DNA of 64,000 nucleotides, from positions 1,054,001 through 1,118,000 of the forward strand of contig NZ_LT634361.1 in assembly GCF_900119795.1 (NCBI RefSeq). The letters run 5' to 3'. Positions 54,443-63,495 of the stretch are shown here, in pieces (the first letter of the stretch is position 1; each line of letters opens with the position of its first letter). Source of the stretch: Tenacibaculum maritimum NCIMB 2154 (lineage in GTDB: Bacteria > Bacteroidota > Bacteroidia > Flavobacteriales > Flavobacteriaceae). The notes beneath the pieces were generated by a model. The model ran no database searches, was not told the DNA's origin, and worked only from the letters and a program-made list of their open reading frames with translations. The translations under genes and the position numbers were made by a program.

Positions 54443-54835
54443 ATGAATCAAATGACTAAAATACTGTTATTAATAGCAGTTATCGGAATAGCGAGTTGTA
54501 GTCCTAAAATCACATCAAGTTTTACTAATCGACAACCAAAAATTTCAATTGATGAAAAAGTTGCTCTTTTGGATATAAAACACGAATTACCTAAAAATTT
54601 AATTAAGGTTGGAGAGGTAAGATTTCAGGATTCTGGATTTTCAACGGATTGCAGTTTTAATAGTTTAATGAACAAAGCAAGAGTTGAAGCTAGAGAAAAC
54701 GGAGCGAATATTGTAAAAGTCGTTGACAAAAAAAAGCCAAATTTATGGAGTAGTTGTTACCGATTAAAAATTGAGCTTTACAAATATGATGGAGATACTT
54801 CATCATTACCGCAATATAAATTACAACTTGATTAA
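54443..54835 (+). CDS. small lipoprotein of unknown function
   Basis: About 130 residues. The ATG at 54443 (MNQMTKILLLIAVIGIASC, lipobox IASC) is preferred over 54404, which adds 13 polar residues. The mature protein has a Cys pair (STDCSFNSL, WSSCYRLKIELYKYDG) and an ARVEARENGANIVKVVDKKK helix-strand segment reminiscent of small exported Bacteroidota proteins with a conserved RxEAxxxGAN core. No function can be named. A dispersed repeat follows directly. Confidence 0.65.
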   Translation: MNQMTKILLLIAVIGIASCSPKITSSFTNRQPKISIDEKVALLDIKHELPKNLIKVGEVRFQDSGFSTDCSFNSLMNKARVEARENGANIVKVVDKKKPNLWSSCYRLKIELYKYDGDTSSLPQYKLQLD

Positions 54836-54837
54836 AC

Positions 54838-54960
54838 AAAGCGGTTTCAACTTTTTCTTATGCCTGCAAATTGGGCTTATTTCACCCTAATTTTAGCTTT
54901 TTATCACAACGTAGCTAAGGCTATGTTACTTAAAAAAGACTCCATTAGAGCAAAAAAATA
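54838..54960 (+). repeat. dispersed intergenic repeat, copy 2
   Basis: Matches 17215-17340: GGTTTCAACTTTTTC, CCCTAATTTTAGCTTTTT and the AACGTAGCTAAGGCTATGTT hairpin core, then AAAAAAGACTCCATTAGAGCAAA. It lies exactly in the gap between two lipoprotein genes. Confidence 0.65.
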
Positions 54961-54987
54961 AATTATTTAAACATTAAAAACAAACCA

Positions 54988-55455
54988 ATGAAAATTATTT
55001 TTAAAATTGCTGTGCTTTCATCTGTGCTATTTTTAACAAGTTGCGCTACGATTATGTCTGGTTCACGACAAAAAGTGAGTATTGCTTCAGACCCTACTTC
55101 TGCAAAAATTTACATCAACGGAATAGATATTGGAAATACACCTGTTCAAAAGAATCTAAAAAGAAATCAAGAATACAATTTGGTGCTCAAAATGAACGGA
55201 TATGATACTTATGAAACTAAATTGGAGAGAAAATTCAACGCGTGGTATATTGGAAACATCGCTTTTGGTGGACTAATAGGAGTTATAATTGACCCAATAA
55301 CTGGCGCGGTGCATAAGTTAGAGCCCGAAGAAATAAATGGGAGTCCAAAAAGAGGAACAGCCTACATTACGAAAAATGGTAAACTATTCATAAAAATAAG
55401 TATGGATATTGACTCGAACTCTAAAAGAATTGGACAGTTAAAAAAAGCGGAATAA
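54988..55455 (+). CDS. PEGA-domain lipoprotein
   Basis: 155 residues. Lipobox LTSC (CATIMSGSRQKV). A PEGA-type domain follows: VSIASDPTSAKIYINGIDIGNTPVQKNL (quoted as a region; the IYINGxxIGxTPV core is diagnostic), NLVLKMNGYDTYETKL. Then a Gly-rich hydrophobic segment IGNIAFGGLIGVIIDPITGAV, which may form a membrane hairpin. PEGA domains bind or pack against surface structures; the exact role is not known. It lies 27 bp after a dispersed repeat. Confidence 0.78.
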   Translation: MKIIFKIAVLSSVLFLTSCATIMSGSRQKVSIASDPTSAKIYINGIDIGNTPVQKNLKRNQEYNLVLKMNGYDTYETKLERKFNAWYIGNIAFGGLIGVIIDPITGAVHKLEPEEINGSPKRGTAYITKNGKLFIKISMDIDSNSKRIGQLKKAE

Positions 55456-55657
55456 AGTCTGCACATAAATGGTTATAAGTAATTACTTGTTCTGGGGCAC
55501 TTCCGAAAAGTCTCGTAGATTTTTAGTTTGGTATGGGCTTGCAAAGTGGAGTGCTAAGTTACGCAACTACTAATACCCGAAATTGTTATGCAAAATATAA
55601 CCAACCGAAATTAAGTATAATTCAATAAATTAAATAATAACTTAAAATCTAGAAAAA

Positions 55658-56470
55658 ATGAGAATTTTAACACAAATTTTATTCTTAAGCTTTATTTTGA
55701 TTTCCATCTCCGCTTGCGATAAAAATGAAAATGACCCAAAAGAAACTTTGAAAGCAACAACAATTAGTGCAAAATGGAATGTGAATAATTCCAATGAATA
55801 CAAATCATTCGAATTTAATAACAGTGGAAGTTATATCATTGTGAAGAAGAAAAGTAGCACTAAAAAATCTGCAAATGACCAAACTATTCTTTTTGGAACG
55901 TATGAAATTATGGAAGATAAAAAGGTGGTTCTTTCAGACTTTGGAACTCTAATATTCTCAGATGTAAAAGAGAACTCCGTTAGCTTTTCAATACAACCGT
56001 TAAGTAATCCAAATAATGAAATAATTATGAGTGCCTCAAAGCAAGAAGAAATGGAAGCGACAACAAAAACCGAATTGCTTTGTAGGACGTGGAAAATGGT
56101 TTCAGTTAATGGAGAAGAAGTTGTTGGTACTAGGTATGAATTGTCTGTTTTGTTTTCTAAAGCAGGTACTTATTTTGTAGAACCTGTAAACTTTGGAGAT
56201 GATGAAAATGGTGGTCTTTCTAATTGGAAATGGTCAGATAGCTCGGAAACTAAATTTTTATATTCATGGAATACTCCTCCTGTTTGGGACGAAAAGGTAG
56301 CTGTTGAAGTTATTGAGCTCACTAACAATTCTCTTAAAGTACTTGAAAGATTTGAGGGAGAGGAGGATGAGTTTTACGAATTAGTGCCTTCAAATAATAC
56401 TAAGTCTGCGAAAATAGAGCTAAATAAAGCTCTTAATAAACAAATAAGAAGTGGATTCTTGAAAAAATAA
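55658..56470 (+). CDS. lipocalin-like lipoprotein, two repeats
   Basis: 270 residues. Lipoprotein signal ending SISACDKNEND. Two beta-barrel-like halves: residues about 30-130 (ISAKWNVNNSNEYKSFEFNN, GTYEIMEDKKVVLSD; quoted in parts) and about 140-250 (LLCRTWKMVSVNGEEVVGT, NGGLSNWKWSDSSETKFLY, FYELVPSN), each in lipocalin-like style with a start Trp. No catalytic motif. Third of three small lipoprotein genes in a region rich in repeats and debris; ligand unknown. Confidence 0.7.
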   Translation: MRILTQILFLSFILISISACDKNENDPKETLKATTISAKWNVNNSNEYKSFEFNNSGSYIIVKKKSSTKKSANDQTILFGTYEIMEDKKVVLSDFGTLIFSDVKENSVSFSIQPLSNPNNEIIMSASKQEEMEATTKTELLCRTWKMVSVNGEEVVGTRYELSVLFSKAGTYFVEPVNFGDDENGGLSNWKWSDSSETKFLYSWNTPPVWDEKVAVEVIELTNNSLKVLERFEGEEDEFYELVPSNNTKSAKIELNKALNKQIRSGFLKK

Positions 56471-56486
56471 AACACATAATATTTTG

Positions 56487-56590
56487 TATAAACAATAGCG
56501 GGTTCAGCGCTAGTTTGAAACCTACAATGACAGACACATCAAAGGTTGGTGCAACCTGACAATTGAGTAGCCTGAAATCCGCTATTTATA
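56487..56590. repeat. long imperfect palindrome after the lipoprotein gene
   Basis: TATAAACAATAGCGGGTTCAG (56487-56507) pairs imperfectly with CTGAAATCCGCTATTTATA (56572-56590), enclosing a smaller hairpin AGGTTGGTGCAACCT. Total length is about 104 bp. Size and nested form resemble an integron attC-like site, but the core motifs are not convincing. It sits at a junction between an intact gene and an unrelated gene remnant. Confidence 0.45.
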
Positions 56591-56592
56591 AT

Positions 56593-56682
56593 CTGAATGA
56601 AAATAATGGAACATACAGAACTCAAACTTTAGAATTTGGAATGGATCTGAGGTATATATTCGGTACTAGAAAAAACTTGTAG
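56593..56682 (+). pseudogene. 3' remnant of an outer-membrane beta-barrel gene
   Basis: A 29-codon open frame to TAG 56680 reads like the last two strands of an outer-membrane protein: GTYRTQTLEFGMDLRYIFGT, then RKNL. It has no start and begins right after the palindrome at 56487-56590. Only the tail of the gene remains. Confidence 0.5.
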
Positions 56683-56920
56683 TTGATAATTTTTGCAATT
56701 AATATCGGTTTGATGCTTGTTTCAGAGTTTATAGTTTTGAAGTAAGTTGGTGCAACCTTTTGATTTGATTTTTAAAATGAAAGAGGTAAAATATTATTTT
56801 CAATTCTCATAGCAAAATCATTGAGGATAATTTAAAATGAATACCAAGTCCAAATAAAGCATCTTTAAATCAGGCAACAGTGGTTTAGGGGGGGCAATTT
56901 AGAATATCGCACAAAACAAA

Positions 56921-56966
56921 AATAGTAGTTAATAAGTAAATAAAAACGTACTTATTAACTACTATT
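56921..56966 (-). terminator. terminator with a perfect 18-bp stem
   Basis: AATAGTAGTTAATAAGTA (56921-56938) is exactly complementary to 56949-56966, and the minus strand continues into a T-rich run. It closes the minus-strand lipoprotein pseudogene 27 bp away. Confidence 0.75.
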
Positions 56967-56993
56967 CTTTAGTTATGGTATATACTAATAAGT

Positions 56994-57405
56994 TTACTTC
57001 TTTTTATCAGCGTAAACTATTTCTGTTTGCTTATCATAAGCTAGTTTCTTCCCATTTAACCATTCTTTAAAACCAGCTTCCCCCAATTTATTTTTCATAG
57101 ATCTTGAACTAACAGCTGTTCCTTCTACCGTTACAGAAGCTACAAATGGATAGCCACCATATCTAACAACTCCATCCACTAATAAATCATACTCAGGACC
57201 AGCACTTTCTAAAGCTTTATCCATTGCATCTTTGATGTTCCAACCTATTCCTAAAAAATAAGTTTTTTTACCTTTTTCCCCTGCGCTCTATTAATTTCTA
57301 AATTAACATTTTTAGAGCTAATTACTGTAAAGTCCACAAGTCTCATTGAGCAACTTGAAAGAGCTACAACCATCAATACTAACGCAAATAAATTTTTAAT
57401 AAATT
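56994..57405 (-). pseudogene. frameshifted small lipoprotein gene
   Basis: On the minus strand, 57405 down to 57251 reads a lipoprotein signal (KNLFALVLMVVALSSC) and then MRLVDFTVISSKNVNLEINRAQG. A frameshift at the G4A5 run (57272-57284) leads to a stop at 57251; the other frame continues KGKKTYFLGIGWNIKDAMDKALESAGPEYDLLVDGVV to the TAA at 56994 (quoted as regions). No ATG stands before the signal sequence, so the start is lost too; the in-frame ATG at 57224 begins in mid-protein. A canonical promoter remains at 57737. Family not named; related short lipoproteins exist in Bacteroidota. Confidence 0.72.
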
Positions 57406-57736
57406 ATTCTTATTCCTACTCTTAAGGTTTTTCGGTTACACCCCGTTTTATATAGTTTCTGGACTCCATTTTTTAGTCTAAATAGTTTTTAAAGTTATTT
57501 TAAGAATAAATTTTGATCTTTCCAGACCTTGTTTAAATTCTAAATTTCCCTTGTAATAAAACTAAACCTGTAACTATTTTATATTTTTGTATTAACTTTA
57601 AAATAACTTAGATAATATCTATTATTACAATTTGTTTCTATACAAAAATCAGCAAAAAGACTAAGTGAAATATTGCTTTCATAGTTTATTTTTTAAGTTT
57701 ATATCAATTTTTGTAAAAGCATAATAATATACTTCA
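57406..57736. other. non-coding stretch between promoter and pseudogene
   Basis: About 330 bp with no gene in either direction. It separates the minus-strand promoter at 57737 from the lipoprotein pseudogene, so either a gene was lost or the leader is long. Confidence 0.45.
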
Positions 57737-57770
57737 CAAATGTATGAAACCAAATTTTTAATAACAAAAA
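57737..57770 (-). promoter_or_regulatory. Bacteroidota-type promoter, minus strand
   Basis: On the minus strand TTG (57765-57767, within TTTTTG) is followed 20 bp later by TACATTTG (57737-57744), a clean -33/-7 match. It points toward the lipoprotein pseudogene 330 bp away. Confidence 0.6.
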
Positions 57771-57956
57771 TTAAGAGTAAAATTAATTTTATAGAGGTTA
57801 ATTAGGCACCGAATTATTTGAGTATAAGAAAAGAATAATACGTTATTCAGTCTGTTATAAATATTTTACGAACTCTTTAATCTATTCAATAAGAAGCTGC
57901 TTTTTATGATGAATCCAGAATGATTTATGTTATCGTTGAAAGAAAGATAGAAGCAT

Positions 57957-57992
57957 AAAAAAACGGACTGTTTATAAACAATCCGTTTTTTT
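57957..57992. terminator. near-perfect palindromic terminator after the tRNA gene
   Basis: AAAAAACGGACTG TTTATAAAC AATCCGTTTTTT is a nearly perfect palindrome with A- and T-runs, so it can work in both directions. It lies 3 bp downstream of the minus-strand tRNA. Confidence 0.8.
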
Positions 57993-57994
57993 AG

Positions 57995-58067
<73 letters not shown>

Positions 58068-58078
58068 ATTTGTTGCTG

Positions 58079-58086
58079 CAAAGATA
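58079..58086 (-). promoter_or_regulatory. -7 box of the tRNA promoter
   Basis: The minus strand has TATCTTTG (TAnnTTTG) 12 bp before the tRNA 5' end. The -33 region (around 58106-58110) reads TTATT and is weak, which is common for stable-RNA genes. Confidence 0.6.
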
Positions 58087-58360
58087 CACTTTTTTATGAA
58101 TAATAATCACGTTTTTTTAAATAAAAATAAAAATAAGGCATGTTTCTAACCTTTTTAAAAGAGAGGTTTGTTTTAAATTAAAGAAATAGAGTATGTTAAG
58201 GTTAAAAAAACACAGTTGTAATCAATGAAGAAATTTTTCCATTTTTTGAGTACAAGGTTTTTAACCCTCTCGAAAAATTTTGCACAAAGTTTAGTCATTA
58301 AAGTTTCTGGATAAAAATTTCAAAAGGCAGGTTTCTTCGAATTATTCTCAGAAGAACTTT

Positions 58361-58867
58361 TTACATAAATATAAGCATTAATCCCCAGTAATTTGCATGA
58401 AAATTATGAGTAGTCATTAACTTATTTAAATTACCTCCTCTTGCTAAAAATTCATCTTGACTAAGAACGTATAGTTTTTCATTTTCAGTATTAAGAATTA
58501 AATAAGTAGTTTCAGATGCTGCATATAGCATATTATTTTCAAAATACAGTTTTCGTATTCCGTTAGTAGCGCCTTCTTTTTTTAGATTTTTACCATTTTT
58601 TACAATGCTTCCATACCAAAAATCAATCATTGTAATTTCATATTTAGACGTTAGAGGAACTCTTCCAATATCACCACATCCATTATTTCTCCAGTAGGAT
58701 GTTCTCCATAAGAACAGAGCTATAAATAAAAAAAGAGTGATATATCTTTTTCGAATACAGATGCGCTTATATATTTTGATCAAAATAAAATAAATCAAGC
58801 AGCCGTATAAAAAAGAAATGGTACCAATTCTAATACATTCAAATATGATATGAAGTAAACTAGCCAT
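58361..58867 (-). CDS. small membrane protein of unknown function
   Basis: 168 residues on the minus strand. Two hydrophobic helices near the N-terminus (TISFLYGCLIYFILIKIY and YITLFLFIALFLW) with a basic loop KRICIRKR between them, then a polar C-terminal domain with DFWYGSIVKNGKNLKKEGAT and LILNTENEKLYVLSQDEFLARGG (quoted in parts). No family recognised. It is separated from the export operon by about 210 bp and from the tRNA by 290 bp that hold nothing else I can support. Confidence 0.55.
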   Translation of the reverse strand: MASLLHIIFECIRIGTISFLYGCLIYFILIKIYKRICIRKRYITLFLFIALFLWRTSYWRNNGCGDIGRVPLTSKYEITMIDFWYGSIVKNGKNLKKEGATNGIRKLYFENNMLYAASETTYLILNTENEKLYVLSQDEFLARGGNLNKLMTTHNFHANYWGLMLIFM

Positions 58868-59078
58868 TGTGTGTAGTATTTGTTAAGTTGGTTTGCTGAA
58901 GGGCTGATTTACAAATCAAAATCACTAGGATCAAAAGCCTTTTTTTGATTTCTTTTCATGCTAAAAGAAGTAAGGTAAATGTTATACGTTAGTGTTGCAA
59001 TTTGTAGAAGCATTAATGTAATCATTTTCTTTTATAGTAATTAGCGTTTTTTATTTAAAATATTCAAAAATAAGAGAA

Positions 59079-60476
59079 TTATAAATAGTTTAAAGCCCCT
59101 AGTGCTTTAATGAGTTTATTCTTAGCATTGGCATATTCATATTGGTTTTTTATTTTTTTTAACCTACTTTCTATCAGCTTTACTTCTCTATAATTAATTA
59201 AGAAAATAGAGCTTTCACCTAGTGAAAACTTACGTTCTTCGGCACTTACTATTGTACGATAATTATTTACCAAATCATTTAAAATAACATCTTGCTTAGC
59301 AAAAGAATGCATTGCCTCTTTAACAGCGTTGATTTTATTTTGTAAAGCGACTTTAGTAGAAGAGATTTCGAAATCTAAATCTTGTAGTTTTAAGTTAGCA
59401 ATTTTTAAATCACCTCTAGATTTTCTTAAAAATAGTGGTATGCTAATTTGTAATGAATTTTTATAATTAGAAACATTAAAAGCATTGGCATTAGCTTTAG
59501 CACTTAAAAAATTATGTTGAAAGTTAATTTCAGGGAGTAGGTTGTTTATTTTTAGTTGTTTATTGATATACAGATTTTTTCTTTTTAGATTGAGTAACGC
59601 CAATTTGGGATGATTTTTTAAATCGTTAAAAGATGCTAGGTTAGCAGGTGTTTTTAGTAATGCATCAATTTTTAAAAAAGTGCTGGTATCAGGGGTAATA
59701 TTTGGAGCGAGCTCCACAGGAGTATTATTACTTATCCATAAATGATTAGCAAGCTCTAATGTTGATTTAACATACTTTATACGAGCTTTTTCTAAATCTA
59801 GTTCCCTGTTTTTTAAATTGATGTTAGCTTCTAAAGTATCTATAGCAGGTTTATCACCAGATTTAAAATTTTTTATGACATTATGCAACCTATTTTTAGC
59901 ATTTGTATAATAATCTTGATACACGAGATGTCTTTGGTAATATTGTAGCCAATTTAAGTATGAAGAAATTGCTTCAAAGATAACTTCGTTAAGAAGTAGT
60001 TGTTGTGTTAATGCACTTTGTTGTATATACAATTTAGCCTGGCGTAGTGTAGCCATCCGTTTATTAATCAATAAATTTTTAGCCAAAGGAATCGAAACAC
60101 CTAGATTATACAGTCCGTCTGTGGGGGTATTAAGTTCGGGGTTTAAAAATTGCCCTGAATTATTTTCATAATTAGCCTTTAACTCAATCCCATACCAAGT
60201 AGGAATTTTAAAATTAGCGTTTAGCTTTTTATAATAATTAGTATTTTTAAACTTTTTTCGAGCATAATCAACTTCAATTTTCGGATCAAAAGCACCTCTA
60301 GCCTTTAATAGCTTAGCCTCATTGAAGCTTGTAATTAGTTTTGCCTGTTTTACAATAGGGTGATATTTTTTCAAATAACCAATATACTCCTCTAAAGAAA
60401 GAGGGAGGTTGGATTCATTTTGAGAAAAAATATTCCAGCTAGTGCATAAGCACAATACATATAATAATAGTTTCAT
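59079..60476 (-). CDS. TolC-family outer-membrane efflux protein
   Basis: 465 residues with signal peptide (MKLLLYVLCLCTSWNIFSQ). Typical TolC/OEP architecture: LSLEEYIGYLKKYHPIVKQA at the start, two long helical-hairpin regions (around 130-240 and 340-440) and strand parts such as LGVSIPLAKNLLI and LQISIPLFLRK. It forms the outer-membrane exit channel of a tripartite exporter. The ATG overlaps the HlyD stop by 1 bp (TAATG). Last gene of the TetR-ABC-HlyD-TolC operon. Confidence 0.93.
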   Translation of the reverse strand: MKLLLYVLCLCTSWNIFSQNESNLPLSLEEYIGYLKKYHPIVKQAKLITSFNEAKLLKARGAFDPKIEVDYARKKFKNTNYYKKLNANFKIPTWYGIELKANYENNSGQFLNPELNTPTDGLYNLGVSIPLAKNLLINKRMATLRQAKLYIQQSALTQQLLLNEVIFEAISSYLNWLQYYQRHLVYQDYYTNAKNRLHNVIKNFKSGDKPAIDTLEANINLKNRELDLEKARIKYVKSTLELANHLWISNNTPVELAPNITPDTSTFLKIDALLKTPANLASFNDLKNHPKLALLNLKRKNLYINKQLKINNLLPEINFQHNFLSAKANANAFNVSNYKNSLQISIPLFLRKSRGDLKIANLKLQDLDFEISSTKVALQNKINAVKEAMHSFAKQDVILNDLVNNYRTIVSAEERKFSLGESSIFLINYREVKLIESRLKKIKNQYEYANAKNKLIKALGALNYL

Positions 60477-61822
60477 TATGTTGTTTTTTTCTTTTCCTCT
60501 TTAGGTTGATAAAAATTAGGAGGAAAGCTATTAATTTGCCTCCATAGTTCATACCAAATAGGTACGTTTTCTAATAAAGCAATGGTTTTAGCGCCAGAGC
60601 CAACTCTAATAGCTTTAGGCCAAGGTTGCTTGCTATTATCAGGAACAATTAAAACGCGGTACTTCCCATTAGTACTGATAAAGTTTTCGATAGCAACTAC
60701 TTTAGCTCCATAAGTTCCGTAAGACACATTAGGCCATCCGCTAAAAACAATAGCAGGCCATCCATCAAATTGAACACGTACCTCTTCATCAAGATGAATA
60801 AGAGGTAAGTCAATAGGTTCAATATACATTTCTACCGCCAAATCGTAATTAGCAGGCATGATATTAACCAATTGCTCTCCTGCTTTAAAAGTTTCACCGA
60901 TACCAGACTTAATAGCTTTATTGATATAACCATCTTGAGGAGCTGTAATGTATAATAATGAATTTCGCTTACTATAATTTGCCAAGTTCGTTTCTAATTT
61001 TGATACCTGTACAGCAGTTTCATAGGCATTGGATTGGGCAGAATATAAATCGCTTTCAGCTTTAGATTGCTTATTGGTGTAAGCAGCTGCCACATTTAAA
61101 ATAGCTAGTTCAGCATTAAGGATATTATTTTTAGCAGCTAAAAACTTATTTCTTTGAGCAATTAATTTGGCAGATAATTCTTGAAGTTTAGCATTTTTTT
61201 CTTCCACATCTTTTACAGCTTTTAGCCCTTCTTCTTGTAAGGTTAAGGTTCTATGGTATTGTTTTTCAGCAATCAAATGTTTTGCTGTTAAAGCCTCTAG
61301 GTTAATGCTGTCGCTTTTAGCTTTTAAATGCGCTTCTTGTAGCTTATTTTTTGACTGTTCTAATTTTAACGCACGCTCTTTTTTAATTGCTATGATTTGA
61401 GTTTGCAAAGAAGCAATCTTATGATTGTATGACTTAGAAGAAAGACTTTTAGAGTTTAACTGATGAGCCGTTCTTTCAGCCAATCGAGTATCAAAATAAT
61501 TGCTTTTTACTTCTGAAATTCGAAGAATGGTATCTCCTTTTTTAACAAGATCACCTTCTTGAACAAACCATTGTTCAATTCTACCTGGAATTTGAGATTG
61601 CAAGGTTTGTGGGCGTTGATTAGGCTTTAGTGTAGTAACCCGCCCTTTACTAGACACATTTTGGGTCCAAGGACAAAACAAAGTGATGATAATGATACAC
61701 AGAAAAAATAAAAGAAATTTTTTAAAAGAACTACGGTATTCTTTGGTGAAAATTACTTTCCCTGACTTTAAAGTTTTCAAATCAAGTTGATCAGAAATAG
61801 TATTGTTAGAAATATTTAACAT
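60476..61822 (-). CDS. HlyD-family periplasmic adaptor
   Basis: 448 residues. One membrane helix near residues 35-55 (FLLFFLCIIIITLFCPWTQ), then a lipoyl-like half (LQSQIPGRIEQWFVQEGDLV, KKGDTILRISEV), a long coiled-coil hairpin (about 110-265; HLKAKSDSINLEALTAKHLIAEK) and the return lipoyl/beta-barrel part (ITAPQDGYINKAIKSGIGE, LDEEVRVQFDGWPAI). Quoted in parts. It bridges the ABC protein and TolC. Its start overlaps the ABC gene's stop by 1 bp. Substrate unknown. Confidence 0.93.
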   Translation of the reverse strand: MLNISNNTISDQLDLKTLKSGKVIFTKEYRSSFKKFLLFFLCIIIITLFCPWTQNVSSKGRVTTLKPNQRPQTLQSQIPGRIEQWFVQEGDLVKKGDTILRISEVKSNYFDTRLAERTAHQLNSKSLSSKSYNHKIASLQTQIIAIKKERALKLEQSKNKLQEAHLKAKSDSINLEALTAKHLIAEKQYHRTLTLQEEGLKAVKDVEEKNAKLQELSAKLIAQRNKFLAAKNNILNAELAILNVAAAYTNKQSKAESDLYSAQSNAYETAVQVSKLETNLANYSKRNSLLYITAPQDGYINKAIKSGIGETFKAGEQLVNIMPANYDLAVEMYIEPIDLPLIHLDEEVRVQFDGWPAIVFSGWPNVSYGTYGAKVVAIENFISTNGKYRVLIVPDNSKQPWPKAIRVGSGAKTIALLENVPIWYELWRQINSFPPNFYQPKEEKKKTT

Positions 61823-63495
61823 TATTTTGATTTAGAGTGAATTATAGCCCCGTTTTTAAACGTAATTTTCTTATTACATTTTTCTTTCCAAGCATTATTA
61901 TAACTAACAATCATTAAGCTCCAAGGTTGTGTAGGAGCTGTAATATAATCAATAATACTTTTTACTTCCTCAGCTTCTAAGTGGTCTAAAGGATCTTCTA
62001 AAATCAATAGCTTAGGTTTATTAATAATAGCTCTTGCTAAAATTAATTTTTTAGAAATGGTATAACCAATAAGTTTTCCTTCAGGCTTCAAATCAGTATC
62101 CAATCCTTGAGGTTGTTGTTTTAAAAACTCTGTGAGTCCTATTTTACTAAAAACAGCATGGATATCTTCATCGTTAATGGTTGGCGATCCAAAAGTAACA
62201 TTTTCTCTAATAGTACCTTCAAACGGAGATTCATTTGACAATGAGAGCCCTAAGTTAGAGCGATAATCATTTTTATTAATCCCTTTCAGAGATAAGTCAT
62301 TTATAAAAATACTTCCAGAGGTAGGTTCAATAATTCCTGCAATTAACTGTAGTAGGCTCGATTTTCCAGAACCACTTTCTCCTTGAATTAAAATTCGATC
62401 TTTGGGGTGTATTTTTAAAGAAACATTTTTAACAATAAGATTTTCTTGCTCACGAACTCCATAAGAAACATCTTGGATTTCAATTTCTAAAGGCTTGGTA
62501 TTGTTAATTTTACTTCCGCCTTGATTTTCAATCGGTTTGTCAATTACCTGCCCTAACTTTTCAATAGAGGTTAGCACATCATAAAAAGATTCTAGGCCAA
62601 GAATTAGTTTTTCAACAGAAGTAATCACCAATAGGATAATGATTTCTGCGGCAACAAACTGACCAATATTCATTTGTTGGTTTAAAACTAAGAAACCTCC
62701 CATTAACAATAATCCAGCAGTAATAATTACTTTGAAACTAATCATTTGAATGTATTGGATGATTAAAATTTTAAAATGATTTTCTCTCGATTTTAAATAA
62801 TCATCTACTAAGAAATCGCTTTTTTCTAAAGCAAGTTTTGTTTTTCCAGATAATTTAAAGCTAATAATGGTTCTAGCTATTTCTTGTAACCAGTGAGCTA
62901 CTTTGTATTTATTTTTAGATTCTTTTAAGCTCGTTTTTAATCCTCTCTCAGCGGTATATTTAAAAACAACGTAAATTAAGGCCAAAAGTAAAAAACCAAA
63001 TAAAATAAAAAATGGATGGTAAAATGATAATAACAGTAATGCAAAAATAATTTGCAGAAAGGCAGAAGGAACATCTATTAAAATTTTTGAAATTCCTTTT
63101 TGAATAATAAGAGTGTCAAAAAACCTGTTAGCCAATTCAGGCGGATAGTAATTTCTTAGTTCGCTCATTTTTATTTTAGGAAAACGATAGCTAAGTTCTA
63201 TAGAAGCTCTCGTAAAAATTCGTTGCTGTATGGTTTCTATAATCCTAATTTGCATCAGTTTTAATACGCCACTAAAAGCAACTCCTCCCGTAACCAAAGT
63301 AACTAAAACAATCCACGAAGCCGAAATTTGCGCACCTTGTAATAGGTTAATGATTGCTTGAATTCCTAAAGGAAGAGATAAAGCAACGAGCCCTTCAAAA
63401 ATAGCATAGTATGCTATTTGTAGCGTATCCTTTTTTTCTAGGGTTAAGAGTCCTAAAAATCGTTGCCAAGGAGTTAATGGGTTATTTTTTGTCAT
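61822..63495 (-). CDS. ABC exporter (permease-ATPase) with degenerate ATPase motifs
   Basis: 557 residues. Six-helix membrane domain (about 20-310; FEGLVALSLPLGIQAIINLL), then one ATP-binding domain. Walker A GESGSGKSS is near residue 375. The signature LSGGQ is not present: the equivalent stretch near 475 reads KLIGYTISKKLILARAI. Walker B (near 495) is KLLILEDPLDHLE, with Glu-Asp instead of Asp-Glu. No N-terminal C39 peptidase domain. With HlyD and TolC it forms a type I-like exporter. Degenerate motifs may reflect a variant family rather than damage. It overlaps the TetR gene by 14 bp. Confidence 0.9.
   Translation of the reverse strand: MTKNNPLTPWQRFLGLLTLEKKDTLQIAYYAIFEGLVALSLPLGIQAIINLLQGAQISASWIVLVTLVTGGVAFSGVLKLMQIRIIETIQQRIFTRASIELSYRFPKIKMSELRNYYPPELANRFFDTLIIQKGISKILIDVPSAFLQIIFALLLLSFYHPFFILFGFLLLALIYVVFKYTAERGLKTSLKESKNKYKVAHWLQEIARTIISFKLSGKTKLALEKSDFLVDDYLKSRENHFKILIIQYIQMISFKVIITAGLLLMGGFLVLNQQMNIGQFVAAEIIILLVITSVEKLILGLESFYDVLTSIEKLGQVIDKPIENQGGSKINNTKPLEIEIQDVSYGVREQENLIVKNVSLKIHPKDRILIQGESGSGKSSLLQLIAGIIEPTSGSIFINDLSLKGINKNDYRSNLGLSLSNESPFEGTIRENVTFGSPTINDEDIHAVFSKIGLTEFLKQQPQGLDTDLKPEGKLIGYTISKKLILARAIINKPKLLILEDPLDHLEAEEVKSIIDYITAPTQPWSLMIVSYNNAWKEKCNKKITFKNGAIIHSKSK

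Noticed and set aside
56487..56590. Firm attC site call
   Set aside because: Palindrome size is right, but the RYYYAAC/GTTRRRY core pair is imperfect and no integrase is in view.
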